A DNA stretch of 64,000 bases, taken from Malurus cyaneus samueli. Taxonomy: Eukaryota; Chordata; Aves; Passeriformes; Maluridae. The position numbers were made by a program, and so were the translations under genes. Positions within the stretch are counted from its first letter, which is position 1. Each line of letters begins with the position of its first letter. The stretch covers positions 8,513,675 through 8,577,674 of the forward strand of contig CM019230.1 of assembly GCA_009741485.1 (NCBI GenBank), given 5' to 3'. Positions 1-10,214 of this stretch are shown one piece after another. The notes below the pieces were generated by a model that saw nothing but the letters and a program-made list of their open reading frames with translations, was not told where the DNA came from and did not search any database.

Positions 1-446
1 ACAGTGCTATTTTTTACTCCCAATTCCTTCTGCCTGGGACTTTTCTCAAAATAGTGGAGAAACTCAAAATTAATTTGATCTTTACACCCATGTCCCACTC
101 CTTGAGCTCACCAATTATATGAAAAACTGATGGCATTTCCTGTCATTAAATGAAGCATTTGCATCCCTTTCATCCAAATTATCAGCCAAAATCTTCTGCT
201 GAAGATTTTCTAGCTTGTTCAGAATACAGGAGCACTCAGATGCTTTACAGGAATTGTCTTGGATTAGCTCAAGAGAGCAGGATTTTGGCATCAGCTCTAA
301 AGACCTTCAGAGGAGTTTCTTTCTTTGTTTCTCTGGACTGTGGTTGGTACCAAATTCACCACTGATAGCAAGTCATGTTTTTTGTGCATTGTTTTACTGG
401 ATCTAAAAGCACATTTTTAGGTTTATCTCAGGCTGTGAATACATAC
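1..446. other. Part of DHRS7C intron 2
   Basis: The DHRS7C exon 2 donor is at 446/445 on the minus strand, so this stretch is intronic. I see no further exon, repeat family or RNA gene in it. Confidence 0.7.
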
Positions 447-3358
447 CGTGCTGGGGTCTGTCACACTAATTAAGGCATCATACAAGGCTTCTAACTTTTC
501 CCACGTCCTGCCACACAACACAAGCCTTGCTCCTCCTGTGTGAAACACACGAGAACATTCTAGGAGAGAAATACATTCGAAAGAAATAATTACAATAATG
601 ACAAATTGATTTTGTTTATTTTTCTTTAAATGTGAGCTGATTTTGCTAATGATGTTGAATCCTTTAAAATTCATTAATTTTGAAATAATATATATGTATG
701 AGAAAACAAGGAAGCATTGAATTGTGATAGTACATAAGTGAGAAATAAATTTAATGTAATGGTATAATGCATAGTTAATGGTACAGCACAATGCCACTGT
801 TTAGTAAGGGGATTTATTAAAAATTAATTAAGAAAATAACACTATGTCAGTTAATGAATTATGAGATTGAGTTAGAAATTTTTCTATCTATCCTTCACAG
901 ACACACTTGCTATAAATAAAAGTACATATAAAAATATATGCCTAAGGTGGTTACAATAAAAAATGAATCTTTTGCAAACCTTTACGTCTGCAGCACTATA
1001 AAGAAACCAGCCAACCCCAGAAAACAGTGACCCCAGCTAGCTCTGTGTGCTACCTTCATGAAACAGTTGGCAACACAGAATTCATCTACAACTTTGAAAA
1101 AGAGTAATATATGTAAAGTTACTTAAACCAGCCCACTGGTAAAGCACCCATGAGAGAGCCCTTTCTCCTACAGACCCTTTGCTCCAGATATTATCCATCC
1201 CAAGACCTTTATCTACTGAGTTCACCAAAAATTTTATGAATGCCTTTCATTTTCTTTTTTTTTCTAGCATAGAAGGATTTTTAATTTAATACCCAAAAGA
1301 TTATTTGCCAGAACAATTACAGGAGTATTTTCCCGGTAAACAACAGTTGAGGCAATCTTGTGAAAAAAAACCAAAACAAAACAAAAAAAACAAAAAAAAA
1401 CAAAGAGAAAAAGACTATTATGTGAACAGCAATAAAAGTGAAAAAGGGAAACCAATGATGTTCTCCTCCAGAACATCCCTGTGCTTTTCTGAGTTGTAGC
1501 ACTTAAAAGAAACAGGAACGAAGTTTCAGTAACAACCATAAATCATTGAAAACATCTTCAATCATCAGAGATTTGTTTTCCTTTTTTAACTTCAATGAAT
1601 GTTATCTTTAGTCTGGAAATTCTGGAATGTAGGAAAAGAATTGAGCTGCTTCCTTAGAGCTCACATACACAGCAGCTGGCCACACAGCTGGTATTTTAAA
1701 GCTTTGAATAAATAGCCATCACATAGGCATGAGTGGACTGCACAGTTAATTTTACATTATTTGGGATCATTCAAGCCTCCAAATAACATCCTGGTGTCAA
1801 CCTATGGGATACTGGTCATGGATACACATAGGGTAATAAAAAACAAGTGCTTTGAGTTACCTCATATTTCATTTATATAAAAAGGAGTGTGAGGGCTAGT
1901 GGAACTGGCCGGTCTGTAAGGTTCCTTCCAACCCAAAGCAGTCTGTGGTTTTATGAGTCTGTGATATACTTCTTGTATCCTATTTCCTGCCTACATTGTG
2001 CTGTTGATTAAAGGTACTGAGTCATATATTGCTTATGTACTGTCCTGCACCGGGAACCACTTGAGGGGCAGTAGATTCAAGTGCTTGCTAAGGCAAATAT
2101 AGCTCAAGCTGTAATTTGGCATTTCTAATGAAGACTGGGTCTCTGTTACAAACTGTGCACTCCCAAGCAGACAACAGATGGGGAAAGGGAATGCTCCTGC
2201 AGAACTACTCCTTAGCAGAACAGAGAAGAGACATGCAACAGAAATACCCTAGACCAGTTTACTCCAAGCCCCATCCAAGCTGGACTTGAACATTCCAGGA
2301 ATGGGGCAGCTACAGCTCCTCTGGGCAGCTTCTCTCCTTCCTCACAGAGAATAAGTTAAGCAGTTCTTCCCAATATCCCATCTATCCCTGCCTTCTAGCA
2401 GTGGGAAGCCATTCCAGCTTGTCCTGTCACTCCAGGCCCTTTGTCCAAAGAAACTCTCCAGGTCTCCTGGAGCCCCTTTAGGCACTGGAAGTGGCTCTAG
2501 GGTCTTGCCAGAGCCTTCTCTTCTCTGAGATGAACAACCCCACTGTGTCAGCCTGTCTCCATAGTAGAGCCCTCTGGTGATCACTGTGATCCTCTCTGGA
2601 CCATAAATGCTAAGTGGCTGGCCACCCAGGCAATAAGCTATTTAGATAGATAAATTATTGCATACTCTGTCTTTGTCCTCTGAAGTCACCACTGCACATA
2701 ACTAGGCAGCCCAGATGGAAGTACTGGAGAATGTCAAGGGTAGAGGAATAATACAGTCAATAGAGGGGAAAGAGATACAAATAGAGACAGAGAGGTGAGC
2801 ATTGCTGTTTACAAGAAGCAGGAACTGTTGAAGTCTCTAAGGACTGGAAAGGAACGCATAAAGAATAAGATGACACCTGTTTATAAGCTGCTACCCTGCA
2901 TTGACAGCCTTATTACACTGTAATAAGATCTTACAGTAGCAACATGATAAAAATAGCACTCAATGTTCTTAGAAAATCTCTCATTCTGTTGAACTAAATA
3001 AATACAAAGCTCTGCAGTTCCTACAAGTTTACCGACAGTTCCTGTGGCTGAGCCTAAACATATACATTTTAAAATCATAGGATTTGTTTATAATTATGTT
3101 TATTAACTTCTGCTTCATCCAGCCAGTTATGAATACATACAAGGCATTGTGTGCTCTCTGGCTGTTTCTGTTCTCTGACACTGAGAAGAAATGAGACAAC
3201 TCACCCTTGCCTAGTCCAGAGATGGCATCCGTGATCACCACTACCTTGTTCTGCACTGCTGACTTGGACAATAGCCATCTGACTGACTGGTAAATGTAAA
3301 TAATTCCACTGATCCCTAAGAGAAACAATGGTAGAGCAAGTACAGCAAGAATACCCAT
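447..3358 (-). CDS. DHRS7C: DHRS7C, 5' part (coding exons 1 and 2 only)
   Basis: Two minus-strand exons are visible: 3205-3358 (51 codons plus one base) and 447-559. They join in phase across a GT-AG intron (donor GTGAGT, acceptor CTAG). Exon 1 gives a hydrophobic N-terminal anchor (MGILAVLALPLFLLGISG) followed by SAVQNKVVVITDAISGLGK, the Rossmann nucleotide-binding loop. Exon 2 gives ECSRVFHTGGARLVLCG and continues to TDPST. These match vertebrate DHRS7C (SRP-35), a short-chain dehydrogenase/reductase of muscle sarcoplasmic reticulum reported to act on all-trans-retinol. The usual TGxxxGxG loop reads TDAISGLG, with Asp for Gly; my recollection is that this is normal for DHRS7C. The catalytic YxxxK exon and the rest lie beyond the left edge. 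A good acceptor (TTTCCCACAG) ends two bases before the ATG, so a 5' untranslated exon probably lies upstream. Confidence 0.95.
1884..1965 (+). repeat. CR1 LINE 3' end remnant
   Basis: The stretch resembles the 3' end of avian CR1, including AAGGTTCCTTCCAACCCAAA followed by a diverged tail. It is short and old, and it sits inside DHRS7C intron 1. Confidence 0.65.
2245..2605 (-). repeat. CR1 LINE fragment
   Basis: Reverse-complement CR1 3' region. Phrases such as CTCCAAGCCCCATCCAAGCT, CCTTTAGGCACTGGAAG and CAGAGCCTTCTCTTCTCT follow the CR1 order. It is diverged and non-coding. Confidence 0.8.
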
Positions 3359-3360
3359 GT

Positions 3361-4594
3361 CTGTGGGAAACAAAAGACCATATGAGAATACAGTAATGAC
3401 AATATACACTAATTATTTTTCCATTATTCTTATCTAAAAAACCCATGTTTTCATATACAGAAAAAAGCAGCAAATTGAAGTATTAGGAAGGTTGTTTTCC
3501 AATCAATTGTGTGCTATTGTTTTTTCATAAACAGGGTAATATTGTTCCTGTGTCTGTTTTCCTCACCTTTGTACAGTTTAGGCAAATATGGATTACTTTT
3601 ATACAAAATTAATACATGTTGGCAAGACCATAACAGAACATACATACATATATAAATATATTTACATATATATGTATGTATATTCTATTATGCCATGAGG
3701 CAAAACAAAAACATAGGCTAAAATAAACACTGAACTTTTAATTACATTGCTATTATTTGAAAACAGAGAAAAAACTTTTAATCCAAATTTCAGACAAACT
3801 GCACAATAGAAGTCTTTTCTGTTCTAAAAGATAGAGAAAATGCAATCACTTACTATGGCTATGAAGACTCCAGATACAGATAGAGCATTCTGTTGTATTT
3901 TTGTAAACCTTTGGATTACAGGTTTAATTAAGATCCTTTAGCAATTTCATAGCCCACTGATTTGTTGAAGCTGCTTGTCCTGAATGAGAAGGGCTATGTA
4001 TGGCCTTGTGACAGAGGCACTGCAAGAGTAAATATAGCATGCACAGTGTGATCTGCATGCCTGACCTATCTAGCCAACAGCCTGGGCACTCACATAAAAG
4101 CTCTTAGTACAGTATCAATTCAACTGTACAAGAAATGCCACCCCTTCTGCCTTGCATTCAGTTGAATTTGCTCATAATGTCTCAATTTTTGTGACTTTTT
4201 TTCAAGTAACTTTATATATTAAAACATTTGTGTTAACTTCATAACAATAGGTCTTCAAAACCAAGCGAAAGGTACCATAAGAAGTTGCCACTTGAAATTA
4301 TCACAGTTCAGCAATATGAATGATGTATGAATGTGTCAGGAAAAGGTCTCTGAGCAAACTGGCTGGGAAGTCAATGCATCACACAGAGCTGCTACAGGCA
4401 GCTGAGTGCTGGAAAACAGACCAGGCTGCCATCCTGTGCTCCCAGGGGCTGCTTTCAACTCCTGGTGTCTGCAAGACAGATTTGTCTCTTTTCCCTATTT
4501 CAATTTCAGGACCATACCAACTTAACATAGGTGATCTACATTTGACATTTTTACACTTACATCTGGTTTACATTTCCTGCAGAGACATTATCTG
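3361..4594. other. Region upstream of DHRS7C
   Basis: AT-rich sequence with alternating TATA/CATA runs near 3640-3690. A 5' untranslated exon and promoter of DHRS7C would be expected somewhere here, but I cannot place them from sequence alone. No other gene is seen. Confidence 0.5.
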
Positions 4595-5135
4595 TTCATA
4601 GAATCACAGAATCACGAGTGGTTTGGGTTGTAGGGAGCCTTAACCCTCATCTTGTTCCACCCGTGCCGTGGGCAGGGACACCTTCCACTTGAGCAGGTTG
4701 GTCCAAGGCCCATTCAATCCCCACCCAACTTTGAGGCTCCAAGCCTTGAACACTTTGAGGGATGGAGCAGCCACAACCTCTCTGGGCAACCTGTGACAGT
4801 GCCTCACAAACCCATGTCCCTAACATCTAACTTAAATCTATCCTCTCTTGGCTTAACCTATACCTCTTTTTCCTGTCACTATTTACCCATATAAAAATCT
4901 TCTCTTTCTGTTTTTAGTAAACCCCCCTTCAAGCACTGGAAGGCCACAATGAGGTCTCTCCAGAGCCTTCTCTTCTCCAGACTGAACACCTCCATCTGTC
5001 ACAGTCTTTCTTCAGAGCAGAGGGGCTCCAGCCCTCAGAACATCTGCATGGCCTCCTCTGGGGACTCACTCCTCACACCTGGATGCAGTATTTTAGGTGT
5101 GGTCTCACAAGGGCAGAGATGCTGTGATTGTTAAT
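4595..5135 (-). repeat. CR1 LINE, truncated
   Basis: The block starts with the inverted CR1 tail (ATAGAATCACAGAATCAC) and runs through GGGCAGGGACACCTTCCACT, GGGCAACCTGTGACAGTGCC and CAGAGCCTTCTCTTCTCCAG, in the order expected for the 3' part of CR1 on the minus strand. Confidence 0.9.
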
Positions 5136-6176
5136 CTGAAAATCACACTTACAGGTTGACCTTGGAGTTCCAGGAAGAAGAATGGTTTACCAAAAACCTT
5201 GTTTTTGCTTTTAGAAAGAAATGCTTAATAAGTTCTGACAAGTAGACTGATACTTCAGTTTATGCTGTGTAACTGATCATCTAAACTCTAATTTTTATCT
5301 TCAGTGTGAGAATCCAACTGTACAAATGATAGAGTCACTGATGCTGGAAATTTCTAACAAAGAACAAGGACTTCATGGTTAGTTCTGCAGGTACCTGGAC
5401 AGTGGTCACTTTCCATGGGTGGGAATGGATAGATTATTTAAGTGTGTGTAGGAAGGGACTTTCAGACATAGTTTGAAAACCTAACTTGCTCTAGAAGCTA
5501 ATGACTTCAAGAATCTAGATGTATACTCTTGCCTCTGAAAGTTGCAGTTGCCCACCAAAGACTCCATGGCTTATGATTTCCAAACCACAGAATTCTATAA
5601 TGTGTCAACATTTGAAACACTGCATGCATTTCTAGCTAAAAGAAAGACATTAATAACAGACACTAATAAATACCTGCTTTTCAATGAAAAATGGTTATAA
5701 TGTCCTGTAATGTACATCAGTTTCTGCAGTTGAATGTAAAAACATTGTCATGCCAAGCCATCTGCAACAACAGAGAGGAAATTCAATTTTCCATCATTCC
5801 TACAACCCCAGCTATCTTTTCTCACTTTTAAAGCAACAGTTTTTAATAAACAAATGTGCAGCTCCCTATCAGCAACTGACTCAGTTTGTTCTTTTTATGG
5901 AACACGATGTGTTGTTTGTTTAATTCATTCAGGATTCTGGAAACATTTTTCCTGGAAAGCTGAAACATAAAAGAAAGCACACACTAGAGATACAGTACTT
6001 ATATGATATGAATTCTAAGTGATTTGTTTCCAAATGAATTAGAATAAAGGTAGAAGTAATGTAAAATAGCAGACAAGGAAAAAGTAAATTGAAAGAACTA
6101 GATAGCCCACAGTATGTAAGACTATAAGGATAAAATGCTACCATGTCTATTAATATAATGAAAAATTATATAAGAA
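5136..6176. other. Intergenic, nothing recognised
   Basis: AT-rich DNA without a credible exon, RNA gene or familiar repeat. Confidence 0.5.
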
Positions 6177-6350
6177 ATTATATATTATATATATTTATTT
6201 ATATTTATATTTATATTTATATTTATTTATATTTATTTATATTTATATTTATATTTATTTATATTTATATTTATATTTATATTATATTTATATTATATTA
6301 TATAAATATATTTATTTTTATATATATATTATTATAAATTATATAAAGGA
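6177..6350. repeat. AT microsatellite (TTTATA-type)
   Basis: An almost pure A/T tract made of alternating ATTTAT and TTATAT units of about six bases, with small irregularities. Any reading frame across it is an artefact of the repeat. Confidence 0.95.
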
Positions 6351-7550
6351 AACTGCCAGAGTAATTTGGGAAAATGTCAGGTAAAGGGAAAATACAGATA
6401 TACAGTGACTGCAATAACCAAAACACCCAAATCTTCTGAAGAACAGAAATCTCAGTCTGGTGAAGTACCAGAGAAGTGTATTATGCACTGCCACCTTCAC
6501 AGCATCGATGGAAACAGCAGTGGAACAGGGATATTTAAAAATTGTTTGGGGGGCAGTTCCTATAAAAAGGGTGAACTACCTACAGAGAAACTTGAACAAA
6601 AGTAAGACTTGCTCCCTCTCTGACCTGGCTTTGAAAGTCTCCATATCCTGAGCTCCAGGAAGCATCCCAGATGATGCCAGAGCTGAACAGTGTATGTCCA
6701 AATCTCAAACCTGTTGGGGATCTAGGGCTTACTTCCTTGTAGTACTCAACGCAGGTGGTGTTTGAGAGCATCAGCATGCACTTGTAAAAATCGACATCAC
6801 TGACATTTCACATTGTTCAAAAGAGCTGTACAAAGCATGAGATGGATGTTCTTTGATGTTTTCTTTGTGATTTTGTTGTTTCTTGGAGGAATAGTTTTTA
6901 ACTCACTAAAGAGAAAGCAATAATTAGGGGCATTGGTGGTCAAAGCATTCATCCAGGAAGAAGAATCCAAGATTTCAAATCTGTGTCTGTCCAAAAAAGG
7001 CGATCCCATCTTTACAGTTACCATTTTTGGGGTTTGTGAACTCACTAAACATGGACATATTTCTCACCCACAGCACACACAACCTATTTGTTTTAACCAG
7101 GACATGGCATTATGCTCACTGTCCTCATGGCAATGAGCAGGGACCTCATGGTGTCACTGCTGTCACATCCACCATGGCAGGGTGCTCACCATCAGCACCA
7201 TCATTGCAGTGTCCTGATGAGTGTGTGGTTGTGGTGACACTCCTGGTTCTGATCCCAGTCCTGGTCACCACCTTGGTGCTGATTGTGGTCCAATTCTGAC
7301 ACAGGCACTGGACCCCACCTCACTCTGGAGCCCTGACAATCACTGCTTCCCATGCAATGGAGCTGAGCCTGAACCCATGAGAGGCAGGGCAGCATTTTGG
7401 CACCACAGCAGCTGCCAGGGACAGCCCCAGGCACCCATATTGGCCATTCAGAGTCCCACCCTTTGTGTCCCCCTGGTGCCACCAAAGTGCACCCAGCCTC
7501 ACCTTTCCCATCAGCAGTGACATCTGCTTGGGAATGGCCACACACACTGT
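6351..7550. other. Intergenic, rising GC, nothing recognised
   Basis: AT-rich until about 7050, then CA/TG-rich with many CACCATCA-like words between 7100 and 7550. Several reading frames overlap here, but none shows a known domain or good splice context. Confidence 0.45.
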
Positions 7551-7785
7551 GCCTTATCGATATGAGGGGCCTCTACACCTTCCCCCAAAAGCCCCAAAGC
7601 CCTACAGATCACTGCAGCCTCAGTGCCTTATTGACATGAGGGGCCTCTGCACCTTCCCCAAAGCCCCAAACCCCCAAAGATCACTGCAGCCTCAGTGCCC
7701 TATAGATATGAGGGGCCTCTACACCTTCCCCCCAAAGCCCCAAATCCTCAAAGATCACTGCAGCCTCAGTGCCTTATCACAGCTC
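7551..7785. repeat. Minisatellite, about 73-bp unit, three copies
   Basis: Units begin near 7551, 7625 and 7696 and a partial fourth near 7771. Each carries ATGAGGGGCCTCT, then an ACACCTTCCCC-like stretch, then GATCACTGCAGCCTCAGTG. Unit lengths are about 72 to 75 bp. Confidence 0.9.
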
Positions 7786-8069
7786 CCTCCCCAGCCCCTG
7801 TGGGTTCTTATATGCCTCCCCCTGCTCCCCCAACTGGAGATGAGGGTGCCATGTGGGACCATGCCAAAGGATTTACAGTAGTCCAGGCAGGTGAGTCCTC
7901 CCTGTCACAGAAGGCCACAAGATTGGTGACACAGCACTTGCCCTCAGTGAAGCCATGGTGACTGGCTTGGGTCACCTCCTCACTGCCATGAGACCCATTC
8001 CATCTGCATCTTGGTTCTCCTGATCCTACCCCTGCTGCCCTGCTTGCTTCTTCTAGGAAAATTAAGCCA

Positions 8070-8477
8070 CAAACACCAGAGGTTTATGTCCAAAAAGGAG
8101 AGAGAGGAGTCCTGACTTTATTTGAATAAAGGGAGAGGCCATAGGACATTTCCATGGGTTCTCAATGTAGAGATGCAGCCTCTTTTTCCTAACTTCCCAG
8201 CCACATTTCCCTCTCTTTCCCCACTGGCTGAGGTACTTGAGAGGTACAGACTTACCGAATCGCCTAATACAGAACCCCATCTAACGTGCACCTCCCCCTT
8301 TTTTAATTCTTTGTGTCTCTTTTTCTCTCAGTCCAGGGATTTAGCACTGTCTTGGGTGAGTAACAGTCTGTCAATTGATGGAATTCCTCTGGAATTTATG
8401 GCTCCTCCCATTGCTCCTTTCACCTGTCAGTACCTGGCCTTATCTACCTCGCAAAGACACTGATCATTCCTTTCACA
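8070..8477 (-). mobile_element. LTR-like repeat, copy 1
   Basis: One of four related elements of about 410-420 bp (others near 12703, 24955 and 33505). On the minus strand it starts TGTGAAAGGAATGA and ends near GGACATAAACCTCTGGTG, with a TTTATT/AATAAA motif near its end. Size, TG start, poly(A) signal and dispersed copies suggest a solo LTR of an endogenous retrovirus. No internal viral genes are next to it, and I did not find target-site duplications. Confidence 0.55.
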
Positions 8478-8599
8478 GGGAACTTGAGAGGTTTTGCACT
8501 GAAGTAGCCTCAGCCAGCTGTCCGCTCCGGCCAGCTCCCGGATCTTTGAGGGCAGTTTCCCGGAGGATCTCACCCATTCGTTCTTTAATCAGCTCCACA

Positions 8600-8893
8600 C
8601 TCTCACCAACCCCCGCTCCGCCATGCTGGGGAACAGCACTTCCGCTTCCGGTCACGTGCACGGCCCGCCATGTGACCGCGGCGCTGGCCGGAGGTGGGAG
8701 ATGGCCGCGGGTTGGGGCTGATGTGGACATCGGGCATCACCGAGGGGCCGCGGGGCTGGGGGAGTCCCGGGGGGAACGGGGCGAGAGTCTGAGCACAGTG
8801 CGGGGAGCGGGGGAGGCAATTCCGAAGGTATAAGCCCGGAGCGCCCCGCCCTTGTACTGCCTTCCTGACCCCACCCGTGTCCCCCTGCAGGCC
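8600..8893 (+). promoter_or_regulatory. BLOC1S3 copy A promoter and 5' untranslated exon
   Basis: A CpG-rich block lies directly before the coding exon. It contains an ETS-like CTTCCGG, a GTCACGTG E-box at 8651-8658 and a CATGTGAC E-box at 8669-8676. A likely untranslated exon ends GAAG at 8827 before a GTATAAG donor, and a CCCCCTGCAG acceptor ends at 8890, giving a 63-bp intron just before the ATG. The transcription start was not determined. Confidence 0.6.
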
Positions 8894-9362
8894 ATGGCCG
8901 CCCCCCGCCCCCCGCGGGTGTGCGGGCGAAGCCCGAGAGCGACTCGGAGCCGGAGCTGCTCGTGAGGGCCGCAGGGGAGCCCCCGGCGCCGGGCTAAAGG
9001 TGCCGGGCGAAGCCTCCGAGACCGAAGAGGAGGAGGAGGACGAGCAGACGCCGAAGTCGCCCCCGGTACTGGCGGAGGAGCCGGCGGCGGTTTGGGGGAG
9101 CGGCCCCTCGCTGCTGCAGCAGAGGCTGCGGGAGGGGACGGGGCGGCTGCGGGGGGCGGTGGGCAGCGCCCTTCGGCAGAGCTACGGCAGTGCCGCCCGG
9201 AGCCTGGGGGGTTTGGGGGGTGCCCTGGGCCGGGCACAGGTGACCGCTGCCGCAGCCGCACACTGCCTGCGCGTGGCCCGCCGTGATCTGCACGCCGTGG
9301 CCGACACTATCGACATCGTCACGGCGTGTCACCTCCTGCCCGACATCCGCGGGCAGCTCTGA
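8894..9362 (+). CDS. BLOC1S3: BLOC1S3 copy A, frame broken near the 5' end
   Basis: Encodes subunit 3 of BLOC-1, the cytosolic complex needed for lysosome-related organelles such as melanosomes and platelet dense granules. The ATG follows a splice-acceptor-like site. Downstream, an intact frame runs through an acidic patch (GEASETEEEEEDEQ), a helical region (SLLQQRLREGTGRLRGAVGS) and the conserved end DIVTACHLLPDIRGQL, close to the human LLPDIRG motif. Between about 8930 and 8990 the sequence lacks bases present in copy B (GTGCCGGGCGAAGCCTCC) and has an extra C, so the N-terminal frame does not join the rest. The intended product is about 160 residues, against roughly 200 in human. Sequencing error in GC runs is the simplest explanation. 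An AATAAA lies at 9827-9832. Confidence 0.92.
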
Positions 9363-10214
9363 CTGGCACCAGGATGTGGCACCGCGTTCACCATCCCCAC
9401 TGTGGCTGTCACCAGTGGCGGCACCAACACTTGCCAGACATGCGTGGGCAGCTGACAGCATCGCTACTGCCCTCTCAGCATCACCAGTACCGCATCTACC
9501 ATGGCAGGGTCATCACCATCAGGATCATCACCACAGCATCCTGACACGGGTGAAGTTGTGGTGGCATTGGGTCATGTTTGCAGCACCCCGCAATCACCCT
9601 GAAGACCTCCTCACCACAATGGCATCATCACCAGTGTGGCCACAGTGACACCAAACAGTGGCTTAGGCACAGAAACTGCCAGCCTGGCACCCCAGGACCT
9701 CCATGCTCTGGTGACATCATTGCTGCTGGTCCCCTGGCCAGCTGCCACCATCCCTGAACTGCAGCCTGGCACTGGCTCGAGTCACCATTGTCCCCAAATG
9801 CCACTGTTTTATGTGACATGAAACTAAATAAAACCCTGGTGGTGTCAGAGCCGTAGTGGGGAGCTTGGCCAGTGCCATGATGACAGTAGTGTCGCAGTAA
9901 TGGGGACAGGGACACCCTAGAATGCAGGGACAGGGTAAGGTGACATGGGTGTTGGTGTCACATTTGCAGTGGCCTCTGAGTTCACTGGTGGCTGTGTCCA
10001 ACATGTCCCCAAGCACTGGTACTGTCACCCTCTTGCGATGTCCCTGGTCCCCCAGCACTATGTCCCTCCTGGGGGACACACCCCTCCCACCTCCATCCCA
10101 AGAAGGACACACACTGGGGCCATACAAAGGTTTATTTGGGGGGGGGGGGGCGCTTGCCCGTCACCACCACTGTCACCCTGAGGACACAGGGAGGGTGTGT
10201 GACCCTGGAGGGGG
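9363..10214. other. Convergent 3' ends of BLOC1S3 and CCDC61 (copy A)
   Basis: CA/TG-rich 3' untranslated sequence of BLOC1S3 with AATAAA at 9827-9832, then about 300 bp, then a minus-strand AATAAA (TTTATT near 10131-10136) next to a G run at 10138-10150, the likely poly(A) signal of CCDC61. Confidence 0.65.

Larger units (their letters stand above)
560..3204 (-). other. DHRS7C intron 1
   Basis: A 2.6-kb AT-rich intron. It contains an A-rich simple stretch at about 1363-1412 and two CR1 remnants listed separately. Nothing else is recognisable. Confidence 0.8.

Noticed and set aside
6143..6337. 64-codon Ile/Tyr-rich frame
   Set aside because: It is a product of the AT microsatellite.
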